Shown: positions 7,339 through 15,864 of the stretch, in pieces | Numbering within the stretch: the first letter of the stretch is position 1 | Layout of the letters: each line of letters begins with the position of its first letter | Assembly (NCBI GenBank): GCA_000416085.1 | Contig: KE356579.1 | Span: 830,485 to 857,093, forward strand | Direction of reading: 5' to 3' | DNA: 26,609 nucleotides | From: a halophilic archaeon J07HX64 | GTDB taxonomy: Archaea > Halobacteriota > Halobacteria > Halobacteriales > Haloarculaceae | Made by a program: the position numbers and the translations under genes | The notes under the pieces: model-generated | Database searches by the model: none | What the model was told of the DNA's origin: nothing | The model's input: the letters and a program-made list of their open reading frames with translations, nothing else

Positions 7339-8136
7339 TCACCGGTTCTCGTGGGCCGCGTCGGCGTAGGCCGCCTCGGTGTAGTCGGCCGGGTCGAACG
7401 ACCAGTCCCACTCCCGGTAGGAGAGCCGCGGGTCCGCGTCGGACGGGATCTGCTCGTACCGGCGGAGCATCTCGACGATACCGCGGCGGCCGCCGAAGTC
7501 GCCGCGGAACCACAGCATCACCCGGGGAACGAGCGCTCGACCGGACCCGCGGAGACCCCCGAACCGCCCGCGCGCGTCGGGGTTGTACGTGACGTGTTCG
7601 TCGAGGTAGCCCCGCGTCGCGAGGTCGAGCTGTGAGTCGACCTCCTCGCGTGTGTAGGCGGCGATCGGCGGACAGCTGTCGGCGGCGCAGTTGAGCGCGA
7701 AGTGAATCCGGGGGTCTCGCTCGTCGGGCGCGTGTGTCTCGACGAACCCGTCTCGAAACGGCCCCGGTGTGCGGATGTACCCCATTGTGAGCAGACTGTG
7801 AGAGCGGCGCAGAATCTCGTTCTCGATGTCGTTGAGACTCAGGGAGTTGCCGGCGACAGTCACGAGCGGCGAGGAGAAAAACTGCCGGCGACTCTCGTAC
7901 CGACCCGGGTCCTCGGCGAGTGCCCGCTGGGTGGTCGCGTTGTAGATATTGACCCAGAACGCGGTGCGTGCGTCGTCGGTGTCGAGACTCGTTGCGAGTG
8001 TCTCGCTGTCGAGGTCGGCGAGGGTCGTGGCGAGCTCCTCTGTGGGGTCGTCGCGCCGGACCGCGAGCAGGAACGACGCCGACAGTGCCACCGGCTCCGT
8101 CGCGTCGACCCGCTCCGAAACCACTCTGTTACTCAT
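7339..8136 (-). CDS. DUF547 domain protein
   Basis: A 265-residue soluble protein carrying a DUF547 domain: 'FWVNIYNATTQ' at 60-70, 'LNDIENEILR' at 101-110, and 'DPRIHFALNCAADSCPPI' at 141-158 with the conserved His and Cys pair. The domain is found in bacteria, plants and archaea; a papain-like or transglutaminase-like catalytic fold has been suggested, but no activity is established. There is no signal peptide with the start chosen here (ATG at 8136, giving MSNRVVSERVD). That start is ~25 nt downstream of the TATA-like catatgta at 8158-8165 on the minus strand; a reading extended to 8253 would include non-conserved, Cys- and His-containing sequence. Confidence 0.87.
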   Translation of the reverse strand: MSNRVVSERVDATEPVALSASFLLAVRRDDPTEELATTLADLDSETLATSLDTDDARTAFWVNIYNATTQRALAEDPGRYESRRQFFSSPLVTVAGNSLSLNDIENEILRRSHSLLTMGYIRTPGPFRDGFVETHAPDERDPRIHFALNCAADSCPPIAAYTREEVDSQLDLATRGYLDEHVTYNPDARGRFGGLRGSGRALVPRVMLWFRGDFGGRRGIVEMLRRYEQIPSDADPRLSYREWDWSFDPADYTEAAYADAAHENR

Positions 8137-8278
8137 AGCCGTCTGTTCGCTCCCGGTACATATGACGGTTCCGTGACTCTGTGGCTCCCGGGCACACGCG
8201 TCCGGCGTGACCGTCTTCCCGAGAGACTGCCGGGGAGTGTGGCGACCGGTCACATCAGGGTCACGAGACGGACGTCGA

Positions 8279-8291
8279 CCACCTGAGGTGG
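8279..8291 (-). terminator. Short palindrome after the ABC-CPBP gene, possible terminator
   Basis: CCACCT-G-AGGTGG forms a 6-bp stem about 40 nt beyond the stop of the permease gene. Haloarchaeal terminators are mostly T-tract based and no T-run follows, so termination is only a suggestion. Confidence 0.2.
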
Positions 8292-8331
8292 GTGGAGTTC
8301 CCTGTCGGGTTCGAGCAACCTTCGTGTCGGG

Positions 8332-10731
8332 TTACGCGGCGGTCAGGTACAGGGCGACTAGGAGGGTCGCGTTGTAGAGTCCGTGGACGGCGGCGACAAC
8401 AACGAGATTCCGCGTCCGGACGAACAGCGTGCCGAGCACACAGGAGAGACCGAACAGCAACCCGAGTGTGACCACGACACCGAGGAGACTGGGTCCGCCA
8501 ACCAGATACGCGGGGATGTGTGCGAGTGTGAACACGACACTCGCAAGCAGGACGGCGACGTGTGTCGGGAACCGCTCGGTGAGGTACTTCTGGACGACGT
8601 TCCGGTACAGCAGTTCCTCGACAGGACCGTTTACCAGCAGGATGAGCGGAACGAGCACGAACAGGAGCGACGGGTCGCCGTCCTCGAGATTGAACAGTGT
8701 GTTCTCGGCGGCGGGGAGGTCGAGCTGTCCGATCACGAACGAGCCGAGCGCCTGGAGCGCGAGCAGGGCGAGCAGGCCGACGGCGACAACACCCACCTCG
8801 CGGCGTGTAGGCAGCCGGATGTCGAGATACGAGAGCCCACGGCGGCTGACGTACAGAAACCCGATTGCGACGAGCACAGCGCCGAGATACTCGAGCACGA
8901 ACAGAATAGTTAGGTCGGGTGTCTCGACGGGCACCTCGACTCCGAGGAGCGCGACCGCGGCGAGAGAGAGTGACTGCCCGAGCAACAGGGAGAGCACGGA
9001 GAGACCGAAGGCCGCGTAGACGGCGTACGTGCGCCCGAGACCGAGACCCTCGCGGCCGTACGTCCGGACCCGAGCGATGGCGTATCGACGCGAGCCATCC
9101 GCGAGCGCGACGAGCGCGAGCACGAGCAGTCCGGCACCGAGCAGGGCCACCCGACGCGGTATCCCGAGCGGGTTCCCCGGTGAGAGTGCGAGCACCGCTC
9201 CGGCGGTCCCCGAGAGCACGACGAGACCGACCACCCCGTGGATGAGAGCCGCGAACACCGAGGGGACGAGCGTCTCGATGCTATCGAACACCTCCGTTGT
9301 CTCGAACTTTGGTAGCACGGAGCCGATTGCCAGGGCGAACGTACCGCTCACCACCAGCACCGCCGCGAGTCCGCCGAGGACGAGCAGGGCGACCCAGACC
9401 GTCGTGACGGTGACCGGCGGAACCCCCACACCCCAGACGACCACGATACCGAGACCGGTGAGTGACAGGACCGCACCGACCGTGAGACCGACGAGCAGTC
9501 TGGCGTGGACGAACGTCTGTGCAGGGGTTTCCGCGAGCACGAGCTGTGAGAGCATCGCCCCCTCGGTGCCGAGCGGGTTGAGACAGACTACGCTCCCGGC
9601 AAACCAGACCCCGAGCAAGAGCAGCCCGACTCCCAGGGCCGCAGGTATCATCTCGGGGTTGCTCACCCCGAGCGGGACGAGCACCATCGCGACCGGGAAC
9701 AGATAGTAAAACAGGTAGACGTACCGGTCGGGGCGACGTGCGGCGTGGCGGGCGTAACCGAGTGCCGCCCGGAGTGTCGCCGACCGGCCGAAGAAACCGG
9801 TTCCACGGCCGATCTGCTCGCCCGGTGTGGACTCGAACTCGGGAACCGTGCCGGACCCCTTGCGTTTGTCGGCGTTCCCGTCCGATGGCGTCGCGTACCA
9901 GTAGGCAGGAGCGAGTCGAACCAACACACCAAACACCAGCGGGAGTCCGGCCCAGATTGCGAGCACCGCGACCCCGGTGCGTGGACCCAACGGCTCTGCC
10001 ACCGGTGACCCGACGAACAGGAGGTCCGCGTACCAGCCCAGCGGCACAACCGGGTCGCCGGTCGGCAGCGCCAGCCCGCTGGTGCTACCCGTTGTCTGCC
10101 CCAGAGACAGCCCGAGGACGAGCGCGAACAGAAAGGCGACGACCGACAGCGAAGCCGTCACCAGCCTGCGGGCCATCTCCGGGAGACCGAGCCGTTCGAT
10201 GGACACCCAGAGCAGGTACGCCATCGAGAGGCCGACCCCCATCGTCAGCAACAGAAGCGGGATACCTCCGACGAGGAGCGCGAGCACGAACACCGGTGCA
10301 CGGGCGCCGGCGGCGTAGGCAAAGGCCGGTCCGGCGGCCAGTGTCAGCACGAGCAGCCACGTCGACAGCAGATACAGGAGTTTGCCGACGACGACTGCCC
10401 GCGTCGAGGCGGTCGTCAGCACGAGCGGACGGACGGCGTTTCGCGTGAGTGACTGTGCTGCCCCGAGCCCGCCGAACAGTGCCACCACCAACAGCCCCGG
10501 GACCAGCAGGTTCCGCACGACCGGGACCACCGCCGCAGATGTCCCGCCCCGGGTTGTCACACCGAGGGCATACCCTTGCCGGACAAGCGAGAGCCACACC
10601 GGAACCCCGAGCAACGCGAGCAGTGCGAGTGTCGCCAGCTGGCGGCGGGAGTCGTTGCGCCGGAGCAGGTCTCGGAGTTCCGCGCGCGCAATCGCCACAC
10701 CGACGCCGAGCTCTGTCCGAAGCCCTGGCAT
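8332..10731 (-). CDS. ABC-2-type permease fused to a CPBP intramembrane protease domain
   Basis: A 799-residue polytopic membrane protein. Residues 1-~540 look like a duplicated ABC-2/NatB-like exporter permease: a cytoplasmic amphipathic start 'ARAELRDLLRR', many hydrophobic segments and a soluble loop at ~285-330. Residues ~560-799 form a CPBP (CAAX protease/bacteriocin-processing, Abi) domain, with E705-E706 and R710 in VEELLYRN, H738 in AHIPAY and H783/N787 in VHGLYNA. All putative catalytic and metal residues are therefore intact. The ATPase gene upstream ends 2 nt before this start (stop 10734-10736, ATG 10729-10731), so the two are one translationally linked operon. Na+/NatAB-like or peptide export plus processing are possible roles; the substrate is unknown. 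The fused length is about twice that of either parent family. Confidence 0.88.
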   Translation of the reverse strand: MPGLRTELGVGVAIARAELRDLLRRNDSRRQLATLALLALLGVPVWLSLVRQGYALGVTTRGGTSAAVVPVVRNLLVPGLLVVALFGGLGAAQSLTRNAVRPLVLTTASTRAVVVGKLLYLLSTWLLVLTLAAGPAFAYAAGARAPVFVLALLVGGIPLLLLTMGVGLSMAYLLWVSIERLGLPEMARRLVTASLSVVAFLFALVLGLSLGQTTGSTSGLALPTGDPVVPLGWYADLLFVGSPVAEPLGPRTGVAVLAIWAGLPLVFGVLVRLAPAYWYATPSDGNADKRKGSGTVPEFESTPGEQIGRGTGFFGRSATLRAALGYARHAARRPDRYVYLFYYLFPVAMVLVPLGVSNPEMIPAALGVGLLLLGVWFAGSVVCLNPLGTEGAMLSQLVLAETPAQTFVHARLLVGLTVGAVLSLTGLGIVVVWGVGVPPVTVTTVWVALLVLGGLAAVLVVSGTFALAIGSVLPKFETTEVFDSIETLVPSVFAALIHGVVGLVVLSGTAGAVLALSPGNPLGIPRRVALLGAGLLVLALVALADGSRRYAIARVRTYGREGLGLGRTYAVYAAFGLSVLSLLLGQSLSLAAVALLGVEVPVETPDLTILFVLEYLGAVLVAIGFLYVSRRGLSYLDIRLPTRREVGVVAVGLLALLALQALGSFVIGQLDLPAAENTLFNLEDGDPSLLFVLVPLILLVNGPVEELLYRNVVQKYLTERFPTHVAVLLASVVFTLAHIPAYLVGGPSLLGVVVTLGLLFGLSCVLGTLFVRTRNLVVVAAVHGLYNATLLVALYLTAA

Positions 10732-10733
10732 AT

Positions 10734-11510
10734 TCAGATCGGTCTGTCGGTGGTGACCTCGAGGAACACATCTTCGAGCGTTCCGCTGTTGTCCCTGCGG
10801 TCGACGAGTTGGTCCGGGCTGTCCTCCGCGACAAGTTGGCCCTGGTACAGAACACCGACTGTGTCGGCGAGCTCCTCGACAACGGGCAGAATGTGTGAGG
10901 AGAGAAAGACAGTCGTGCCCGCCTGGACCTGTTCGTGTATCAGGTCGATAACCGCGCGGGAGGCACGCGGGTCGAGTCCACTCGTCGGCTCGTCCAGAAA
11001 GGCAACCTCGGGGTCGTGCAGTAGCGCCTGCACCAGGCCGACCTTTCGGCGCATCCCCTGTGAGTAGGTATCGATGCGGTCACCGGCGTCGGCGAGTAGA
11101 CCGACACGCTCCAGCAGTTCCTCGATGCGCTGGTCGGCTGTGTCTGTGTCGAGATTCCGGATGTCGGCCGCGTAGGCCAACTGCTCGCGAGCGGTGAACG
11201 ACTCGTAGACCGGCGACTCGTGGGGGAGGTAGCCGATGTAGCTCTTTAGCTCGTCACGGTTGTCGACAGGAACACCTGCGACCCGCGCCTGCCCTGCTGT
11301 CGGTGGAAGCAGTGTGGTCAGCATCTCGATGGTGGTGGTCTTGCCGGCACCGTTCGGACCCAGAAAGCCGTAGACGGTCCCCTCCGGCACCTCCAGATCG
11401 AGCTCATCGACGGCCACCGTCTCACCGAACCGCCGTGTCAACCCTTTGGCGACGATTGCGGCCTGCTGTCTGGCCCTGTCGTCTGTCTCTCGGGTCCCGT
11501 ATGTTCCCAT
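10734..11510 (-). CDS. ABC transporter ATP-binding protein (NatA/DrrA-like), partner of the CPBP-fused permease
   Basis: A 258-residue ATPase with Walker A GPNGAGKT (51-58), signature YSQGM (149-153), Walker B VAFLDEP (169-175) and switch histidine H206. The NatA/CcmA-type 'SYIGYLPHESPVYESFTAREQLAY' segment marks the ABC-2 exporter class. The start at 11510 (MGTYGTRETDD) was chosen because farther upstream the frame runs into the promoter and coding region of the divergent lipoprotein. It overlaps no other gene and is followed after 2 nt by the permease-CPBP gene, which it presumably energises at the membrane. No accessory binding protein is encoded nearby, consistent with an exporter. Confidence 0.93.
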   Translation of the reverse strand: MGTYGTRETDDRARQQAAIVAKGLTRRFGETVAVDELDLEVPEGTVYGFLGPNGAGKTTTIEMLTTLLPPTAGQARVAGVPVDNRDELKSYIGYLPHESPVYESFTAREQLAYAADIRNLDTDTADQRIEELLERVGLLADAGDRIDTYSQGMRRKVGLVQALLHDPEVAFLDEPTSGLDPRASRAVIDLIHEQVQAGTTVFLSSHILPVVEELADTVGVLYQGQLVAEDSPDQLVDRRDNSGTLEDVFLEVTTDRPI

Positions 11511-11583
11511 TGAGTTATACCACTGCCCCGCAGAACAAATCCGCTTTGATTCGCTTTGCCGCGGCTCCGGACGGTCCCACCGG

Positions 11584-11592
11584 CATTTATAA
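11584..11592 (+). promoter_or_regulatory. TATA box for the lipoprotein gene
   Basis: The stretch catttataa lies ~28 nt before the ATG at 11616, fitting a leaderless transcript. The 105-bp gap is divergent with the ABC ATPase gene. Confidence 0.6.
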
Positions 11593-11615
11593 CCGAGCGC
11601 CCGTTCCGTCGGAGT

Positions 11616-12708
11616 ATGGTTCCCCAAATCGGCAGACGGCGCCTCGTGCAAGCGGGCTGTACGGCAGGTCTCCTCGCTCTCGCGGGCTGTCTCGGCGGTG
11701 ACAACAACAACAACGACACTACAACCGATAATGGAACTGATGTCGGAGACAACAGTCCGGACGGAGGCGGTTCCGGACGGAGGCGGTGACGGAAACGACA
11801 GTCCGGACGGAGGCGGTGACGGAAACGACAGTCCGGACGGGAATAACCCGGGTGGTGGGGTCGAGCCGCGCCCGTACCCGGAGTATCTCACAGCAGACGA
11901 TGCCGGCGAGGTGAGTGTCGCCTACGCCGACTTCGAGGCGATCCAGACGGCAGGGGGTGAGTTCGACAATCTGATCGAGGGCAGTGAGGACCCGATGTTA
12001 CTGTTGCCCGCGGAGGCAACGAGGCTGGCGGTCACCGGAAGCACGGTGCTGGATACGCTTGGACTCGGGCCGCTGGTCGGTGACCAGGAGAGTGATCTCG
12101 AGTCAGAGGTGGACGCGCTCCTCCTGGTCGGCGGGACGTTCGTGGCACTCGGAACGGTCGCTCCCGGGGAGATATCCGAGAGACTACAACAGGGAACCGA
12201 CCAGAGGGCGCCGTTCGGACCGGGTGAGGAAACCGGCCCGTACACGGTCTATGAGACCACGGGGGACCGCACGACCACCGTCGCCGTGTCGAGCACCGAT
12301 ATCGTCGTCGCGAACGACCGGTCATCCGTTGAACGAACACTCGGGGCTGTCCAGGGCGAGCGCGAGCGCGCGACAGAGGCAATCGAGGCGTTCAACTGGG
12401 TGCTCGGTGAGATCGACGACCCCGATGTCGTGTTCGCGGGCCACGGAACCTCGCCGGAGTCGCCCGAAGATGACAGCTCCGCAAACGCGCTGTCCGACGC
12501 CACCTCGTTCGTCGCCGCACACACGTTCAGTGACGACCGTCTCTCCGCCGAGGTGGCCGCCGTGTACCCCTCCACGGAGGCGCTCGAGGGCGCAACCGAG
12601 CGCCTGGAGACCGCGTTCGGCAGTGACACACAGGACACCCTGTTCGATTTTGGCACCGACCGCGTCAGCGTCACCGGAATATACCGGCCCGGTGCCGGCG
12701 GTGAGTGA
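11616..12708 (+). pseudogene. Tat-exported lipoprotein, frame broken by a 16-bp tandem duplication
   Basis: The N-terminal frame (11616-11789) encodes a twin-arginine signal (GRRRLVQ, 6-12), a hydrophobic core and lipobox LAGC with lipidation Cys25. An Asn/Asp/Thr-rich linker follows, and the frame stops in '...DGGGSGRRR'. The rest (to TGA at 12706-12708) is open in the +1 frame and encodes an acidic ~300-residue extracellular domain I do not recognise. It contains 'PYPEYLTADDAGEVSVAYADFEAIQTAGGEF' and 'FGTDRVSVTGIYRPG'. The switch coincides with a perfect 16-bp direct duplication (11756-11771 and 11772-11787). Removing one copy gives a continuous 358-residue lipoprotein with in-frame DGNDSPDGGG repeats. 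It is anchored outside the cell if expressed; its function is unknown. Confidence 0.82.
11756..11831 (+). repeat. Repeat tract in the lipoprotein linker, including the 16-bp tandem duplication
   Basis: The 16-mer tccggacggaggcggt occurs at 11756-11771, 11772-11787 and 11802-11817, and its first nine bases again at 11832. Between the later copies lies the 14-mer gacggaaacgacag (11788-11801 and 11818-11831). The normal unit is thus 30 bp (10 codons, DGNDSPDGGG). The adjacent pair at 11756-11787 lacks the 14-mer, which shifts the frame. Confidence 0.93.
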
Positions 12709-12760
12709 CAGATCACCCCGTCTCTGTCTGTGCAGGCACCCGAGAGCTGTGCGTGTGCTC

Positions 12761-14005
12761 TCAGGCCCGGTCCCGGGCGGCATCCCGGTTGCGCCCGTGT
12801 TCGCCTCTCAGCACCTCGACACCGGGGAGCGGGTCGCCGGTGAGTGCGTTTATGTACGCACCGCCGGCGATAGAAACGTGTGAGAACGCCTCCTCGTCCA
12901 TGCCGTACATCTCGATGGCACGGGAGGTGTCACCACCACCGACAACCGAGAACGCGTCGGACCGGCCGATCGCCTCCAACAGCCGGGCTGTTCCGGTGCT
13001 GAACCGCTCGTCCTCGAACACGCCGAGCGCGCCTTTCACGAACACAGCCGCGGAGTTACCGGCTATCTCGGAGAACTGGGAGACGGTGTCGGCCCCGATA
13101 TCGCGGTAGTCGTGGTCCTTGTTGCGGACATCCGCGACAGTGTCCTCGGCGCGCTCGTCGTTCTCGTCGGCGTACGCGAGGTCGCTCGGGAACACGAGTG
13201 AACTCGGGTGATTCTCGACGAGCAAACGGATCCGCTCGCGGTTCGCCCGCCACTGGCTCTCGTAGACGTCCTCCTCGTCGATGTCACGTCCGACATCGTA
13301 CCCGACCACACGCAGGAACAGCTCGCCGACGACCCCCGCGAGCAGGAAGTTGTCGACGCGGTCCTGCATGGCGGCCATCACGTCGATCACGTCTGTTGCC
13401 TTTTTTCCACCGGCGACCATCGTCACCTCGCCGTCGAACTCCCGGGTCGCGATCGCCGAGTTCGCCTCGTACTCGCTCACCATCACCCGGCCCGCGTGGG
13501 CGTCCATCACCGTCGGGAGACCGACGATAGACGCGTGTCGGCGGTGGGTCGCCGAGTACGCGTCGCCGACGTAGGCGTCGAACATCGGCGCGAGCGTCCG
13601 GACAAGGTCGCTGTCGGCGTGTGCCGCGGGGTCGCGCTCGGGCAACTCGTCGTCGGTCATCCGGGTGTTCTCGAGCAGGATCACCTCGCCCGGGTCGAGC
13701 GCCTCGATCGCGTCGCGCGCGGTCAGCCCGAACGTGTCCGGGACGTGCTCGACGTGGTGGTCGATGTGGTCGGCCAGGATATCGGCGTGCTGTTCGAGCG
13801 GGAGGAACGTATCCCGGCCGGGCCGGCCCTGGTGGGCCAGCAGCGCGACCCGGTGGTCGGCCTCGATCAACTCGGTGACGGTCTCTGCGTGACGCGAAAA
13901 CCGCCGGTTGTCCTGCACGACACCGACCGACACCGGCGAGTTCAGGTCCAACCGTGCCAGAACACGCTGCCCGCCTGCGAGGTCGTCGAGCGTCCGGTAG
14001 CTCAT
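12761..14005 (-). CDS. pgk: Phosphoglycerate kinase
   Basis: Transfers phosphate between 1,3-bisphosphoglycerate and ADP in the lower, shared part of glycolysis and gluconeogenesis. It is a 414-residue archaeal-type enzyme. The N-domain has substrate residues in RLDLNSPV (18-25; R18, D20, N22) and HQGRPGRD (58-65). The middle has 'ENTRM' and 'AYSATHRRHASIVGLP', then 'MVAGGKKATDV'. The C-domain nucleotide loop GGGDTS is at ~353-358, followed by 'FSHVSIAGGAYINALTG'. The gene is intact. A TATA-like agctaatag on the minus strand lies ~25-30 nt before the ATG at 14005. The last ~20 residues (R/D/E-rich 'LRGEHGRNRDAARDRA') extend slightly past the family's conserved end. Confidence 0.96.
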   Translation of the reverse strand: MSYRTLDDLAGGQRVLARLDLNSPVSVGVVQDNRRFSRHAETVTELIEADHRVALLAHQGRPGRDTFLPLEQHADILADHIDHHVEHVPDTFGLTARDAIEALDPGEVILLENTRMTDDELPERDPAAHADSDLVRTLAPMFDAYVGDAYSATHRRHASIVGLPTVMDAHAGRVMVSEYEANSAIATREFDGEVTMVAGGKKATDVIDVMAAMQDRVDNFLLAGVVGELFLRVVGYDVGRDIDEEDVYESQWRANRERIRLLVENHPSSLVFPSDLAYADENDERAEDTVADVRNKDHDYRDIGADTVSQFSEIAGNSAAVFVKGALGVFEDERFSTGTARLLEAIGRSDAFSVVGGGDTSRAIEMYGMDEEAFSHVSIAGGAYINALTGDPLPGVEVLRGEHGRNRDAARDRA

Positions 14006-14149
14006 CGGTGGACAGTTTCCGCGACCGGCTATTAGCTCCTGTGATTCGGTGCTCGCGCCCGGTAGACGGCTGTGTACGACGCCGAGAATCCGGGTGTCGA
14101 GAGTCCAGGTCGATACCGTGAAACCACCGGAGACTCCTAAGAGAAACTG

Positions 14150-15349
14150 ATGGGAGAGACAGATACGCTATCACGGCGGCGACTGCTGGCCGCCGGGGGT
14201 GTGACACTCGCCGCGGTTGCCGGCTGTCTCGGGTCGACAGGCGACGACCCGGCCGGGGACCCGGCGCTCTCGTTCGAGACCGAAACTGTCGTCGACGGAC
14301 TCGATAACCCCTGGGGGCTCGCCGTCCTGCCGGACAGCGGACTGCTCGTCACCGAGCGCGAGCGGGACGGTCGCGGCCGCCTACAACTGGTCGATCGCGA
14401 GGCCGGGAGCCGCGAACCGGTGTCCGGTGTGCCGGATGTGTTCGTCGGCGGACAGGGCGGACTGCTCGACGTGACCTGTCACCCGGAGTTCCCGGACCAG
14501 CCGTGGGTGTACCTGACCTACTCGGTGGCAGACGACGCCGGCGAGACCGCCACCCGGGTCGGACGTGGCCGTCTCGACCGGTCGGAGCCGCGACTCGACT
14601 CGTTCGAACCGCTACACACCGCCCGGCCGTTTGTCGACTCCGACGCCCACTTTGGCTCGCGGGTCGTCTTCGGTCCGGACGGACAGCTCTACCTGACAGT
14701 CGGTGACCGCCAGTTCAAGAACTTCGGTCCCGACCACGTCGCACAGGACCGGTCGAACGAACTGGGCGCGACACTCCGTCTGACCCCCGACGGCTCCGTT
14801 CCGGCTGACAACCCCTTTGTGGACACCGCCGGCGCCGCCGACACCGTCTACAGCTACGGCCACCGCAACCCACAGGGGATGACCGTCCACCCGGAGACCG
14901 GCGCGATCTGGCAGAGCGAACACGGCGAGAACGCCGGCGACGAGATAAATATCCTCGAGGCGGGCGGCAACTACGGCTGGCCGGTTGCCGACACCGGCTG
15001 TGAGTACGGCACGAGCACGCCTGTCGGTGACCCACCCGAGGAGCGACCGGATACCGTCGCGCCGGCGTACACCTGGGAGTGTGGCACCGAGGGGTTCCCG
15101 CCGGCGGGGGCGACGTTCTATCACGGTGACGCGTTCCCGGCCCTGCAGGGCGACCTCCTCGTCGGTAACCTCGCCGGCCAGTATCTCGGTCGACTGACCG
15201 TCGACGGGCGCGACCTGACGGAACTGGACCCGCTTCTGGCCGACCGGGGCTGGCGTGTCCGTGCTGTCACCGTCGCCCCGGAGACCGGCTACCCCTACGT
15301 CGCCGTCGACGACAGTGACGCCCCGGTTGTCAGACTGGTCCCCGGCTGA
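14150..15349 (+). CDS. PQQ-dependent sugar dehydrogenase-like Tat lipoprotein (soluble aldose dehydrogenase family)
   Basis: A 399-residue beta-propeller of the glucose/sorbosone dehydrogenase (YliI/Asd) family, which oxidises aldoses with PQQ outside the cell. The N-terminus has a Tat motif SRRRLL (8-13) and lipobox VAGC with Cys26, so it should be membrane-anchored on the outer face. Family landmarks in order: 'NPWGLAVLPDSG' (~52), 'GQGGLLDVTCHPEF', 'HFGSRVVFGPDGQLYLTVGDR', 'YSYGHRNPQGMTVHP' (~235), 'SEHGENAGDEIN' (~255) and 'GGNYGWP'. Whether this organism makes PQQ is not shown; many haloarchaeal members may be calcium-binding lactonase-like or use imported cofactor. The 3' end, including the stop, is copied downstream (15368-15462). 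Confidence 0.9.
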   Translation: MGETDTLSRRRLLAAGGVTLAAVAGCLGSTGDDPAGDPALSFETETVVDGLDNPWGLAVLPDSGLLVTERERDGRGRLQLVDREAGSREPVSGVPDVFVGGQGGLLDVTCHPEFPDQPWVYLTYSVADDAGETATRVGRGRLDRSEPRLDSFEPLHTARPFVDSDAHFGSRVVFGPDGQLYLTVGDRQFKNFGPDHVAQDRSNELGATLRLTPDGSVPADNPFVDTAGAADTVYSYGHRNPQGMTVHPETGAIWQSEHGENAGDEINILEAGGNYGWPVADTGCEYGTSTPVGDPPEERPDTVAPAYTWECGTEGFPPAGATFYHGDAFPALQGDLLVGNLAGQYLGRLTVDGRDLTELDPLLADRGWRVRAVTVAPETGYPYVAVDDSDAPVVRLVPG

Positions 15350-15462
15350 GCCGACGACACCGGGCCGCCCCGGTTGTCAGACTGGTCCCCGACTGAGCCG
15401 ACGACGACAGTGACGCCCTGGTTGTCAGACTTGTCCCCGACTGAGCCGACGACACCGGGCCG
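15308..15462 (+). repeat. Three direct copies of a ~47-48-bp unit covering the 3' end of the sugar dehydrogenase gene
   Basis: Copies start at 15321, 15368 and 15416. Each contains a version of ccccggttgtcagactggt (the third has two substitutions) and a TGA stop in cccgRctgagccgacgac. Copy 1 is the genuine gene end (VVRLVPG stop); copies 2 and 3 would encode VVRLVPD or VVRLSPD-like endings. Two alternative tails occur: gacgacaccgggccg after copies 1 and 3, and gacgacagtgacg after copy 2. The latter matches the sequence before copy 1, as expected from a duplication followed by a partial second one. Confidence 0.92.
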
Positions 15463-15603
15463 ATTCCGCCGGTTACAGCACCAACTCGAGGGAGACGCAG
15501 GGTGTCAATCGAGAATAAAACTGGCGGGTTCCGATACCCCTTTATCCACATATTTGAGGCGACAAATCCGAAGACGAATGTATATAGAATACAGAGATAC
15601 AGT

Positions 15604-15825
15604 ATGTTCCGCAAGTTACTGTCTCGACTCGGACTCGGTGGCAACGATGCGGAGAGCAAAGAGTGTGAGGACGGCGAGGACGGTGGATTCGCGCCCTCCC
15701 GTCTGGACGCGTCGGTGCTGGAGGCACACGGCATGGGGACCACCGCGGCCGAGCGCGAACTCGAGAGCATTGAGGAGAAAGCCGAAGCAATCGAATCCAA
15801 CCGACCCGACGACCACGAGCGGTAG
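15604..15825 (+). CDS. Small acidic hypothetical protein
   Basis: A 73-residue protein starting 'MFRKLLSRLGLGGNDAES'. It has an amphipathic basic N-terminal helix that could contact membrane or a partner, an acidic middle, then 'SRLDASVLEAHGMGTTAAERELESIEEKAEAIES', which predicts a helical hairpin or coiled coil. I do not recognise the family. A longer GTG-started reading from 15502 crosses an A/T-rich promoter-like stretch (tttatccaca 15541, catatttga 15549, tgtatataga 15580), so the ATG at 15604 is preferred. It converges on the ABC permease gene 39 bp away. Acidic composition and third-base G/C support a real gene. Confidence 0.65.
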   Translation: MFRKLLSRLGLGGNDAESKECEDGEDGGFAPSRLDASVLEAHGMGTTAAERELESIEEKAEAIESNRPDDHER

Positions 15826-15864
15826 GCCCGGTCTGGCGACCTGCAGACCCGACTGATAGCGCGG

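Noticed and set aside
8137..8331. Possible gene in the 195-bp gap after the ABC-CPBP gene
   Set aside because: Only a promoter for the DUF547 gene and a small palindrome are visible.
11756..11831. CRISPR or minisatellite unrelated to coding
   Set aside because: The 30-bp units are whole codons of a Gly/Asp linker inside a lipoprotein gene.
15308..15462. CRISPR-like array
   Set aside because: The repeats are adjacent with no unique spacers and derive from a gene end; there are no cas genes.
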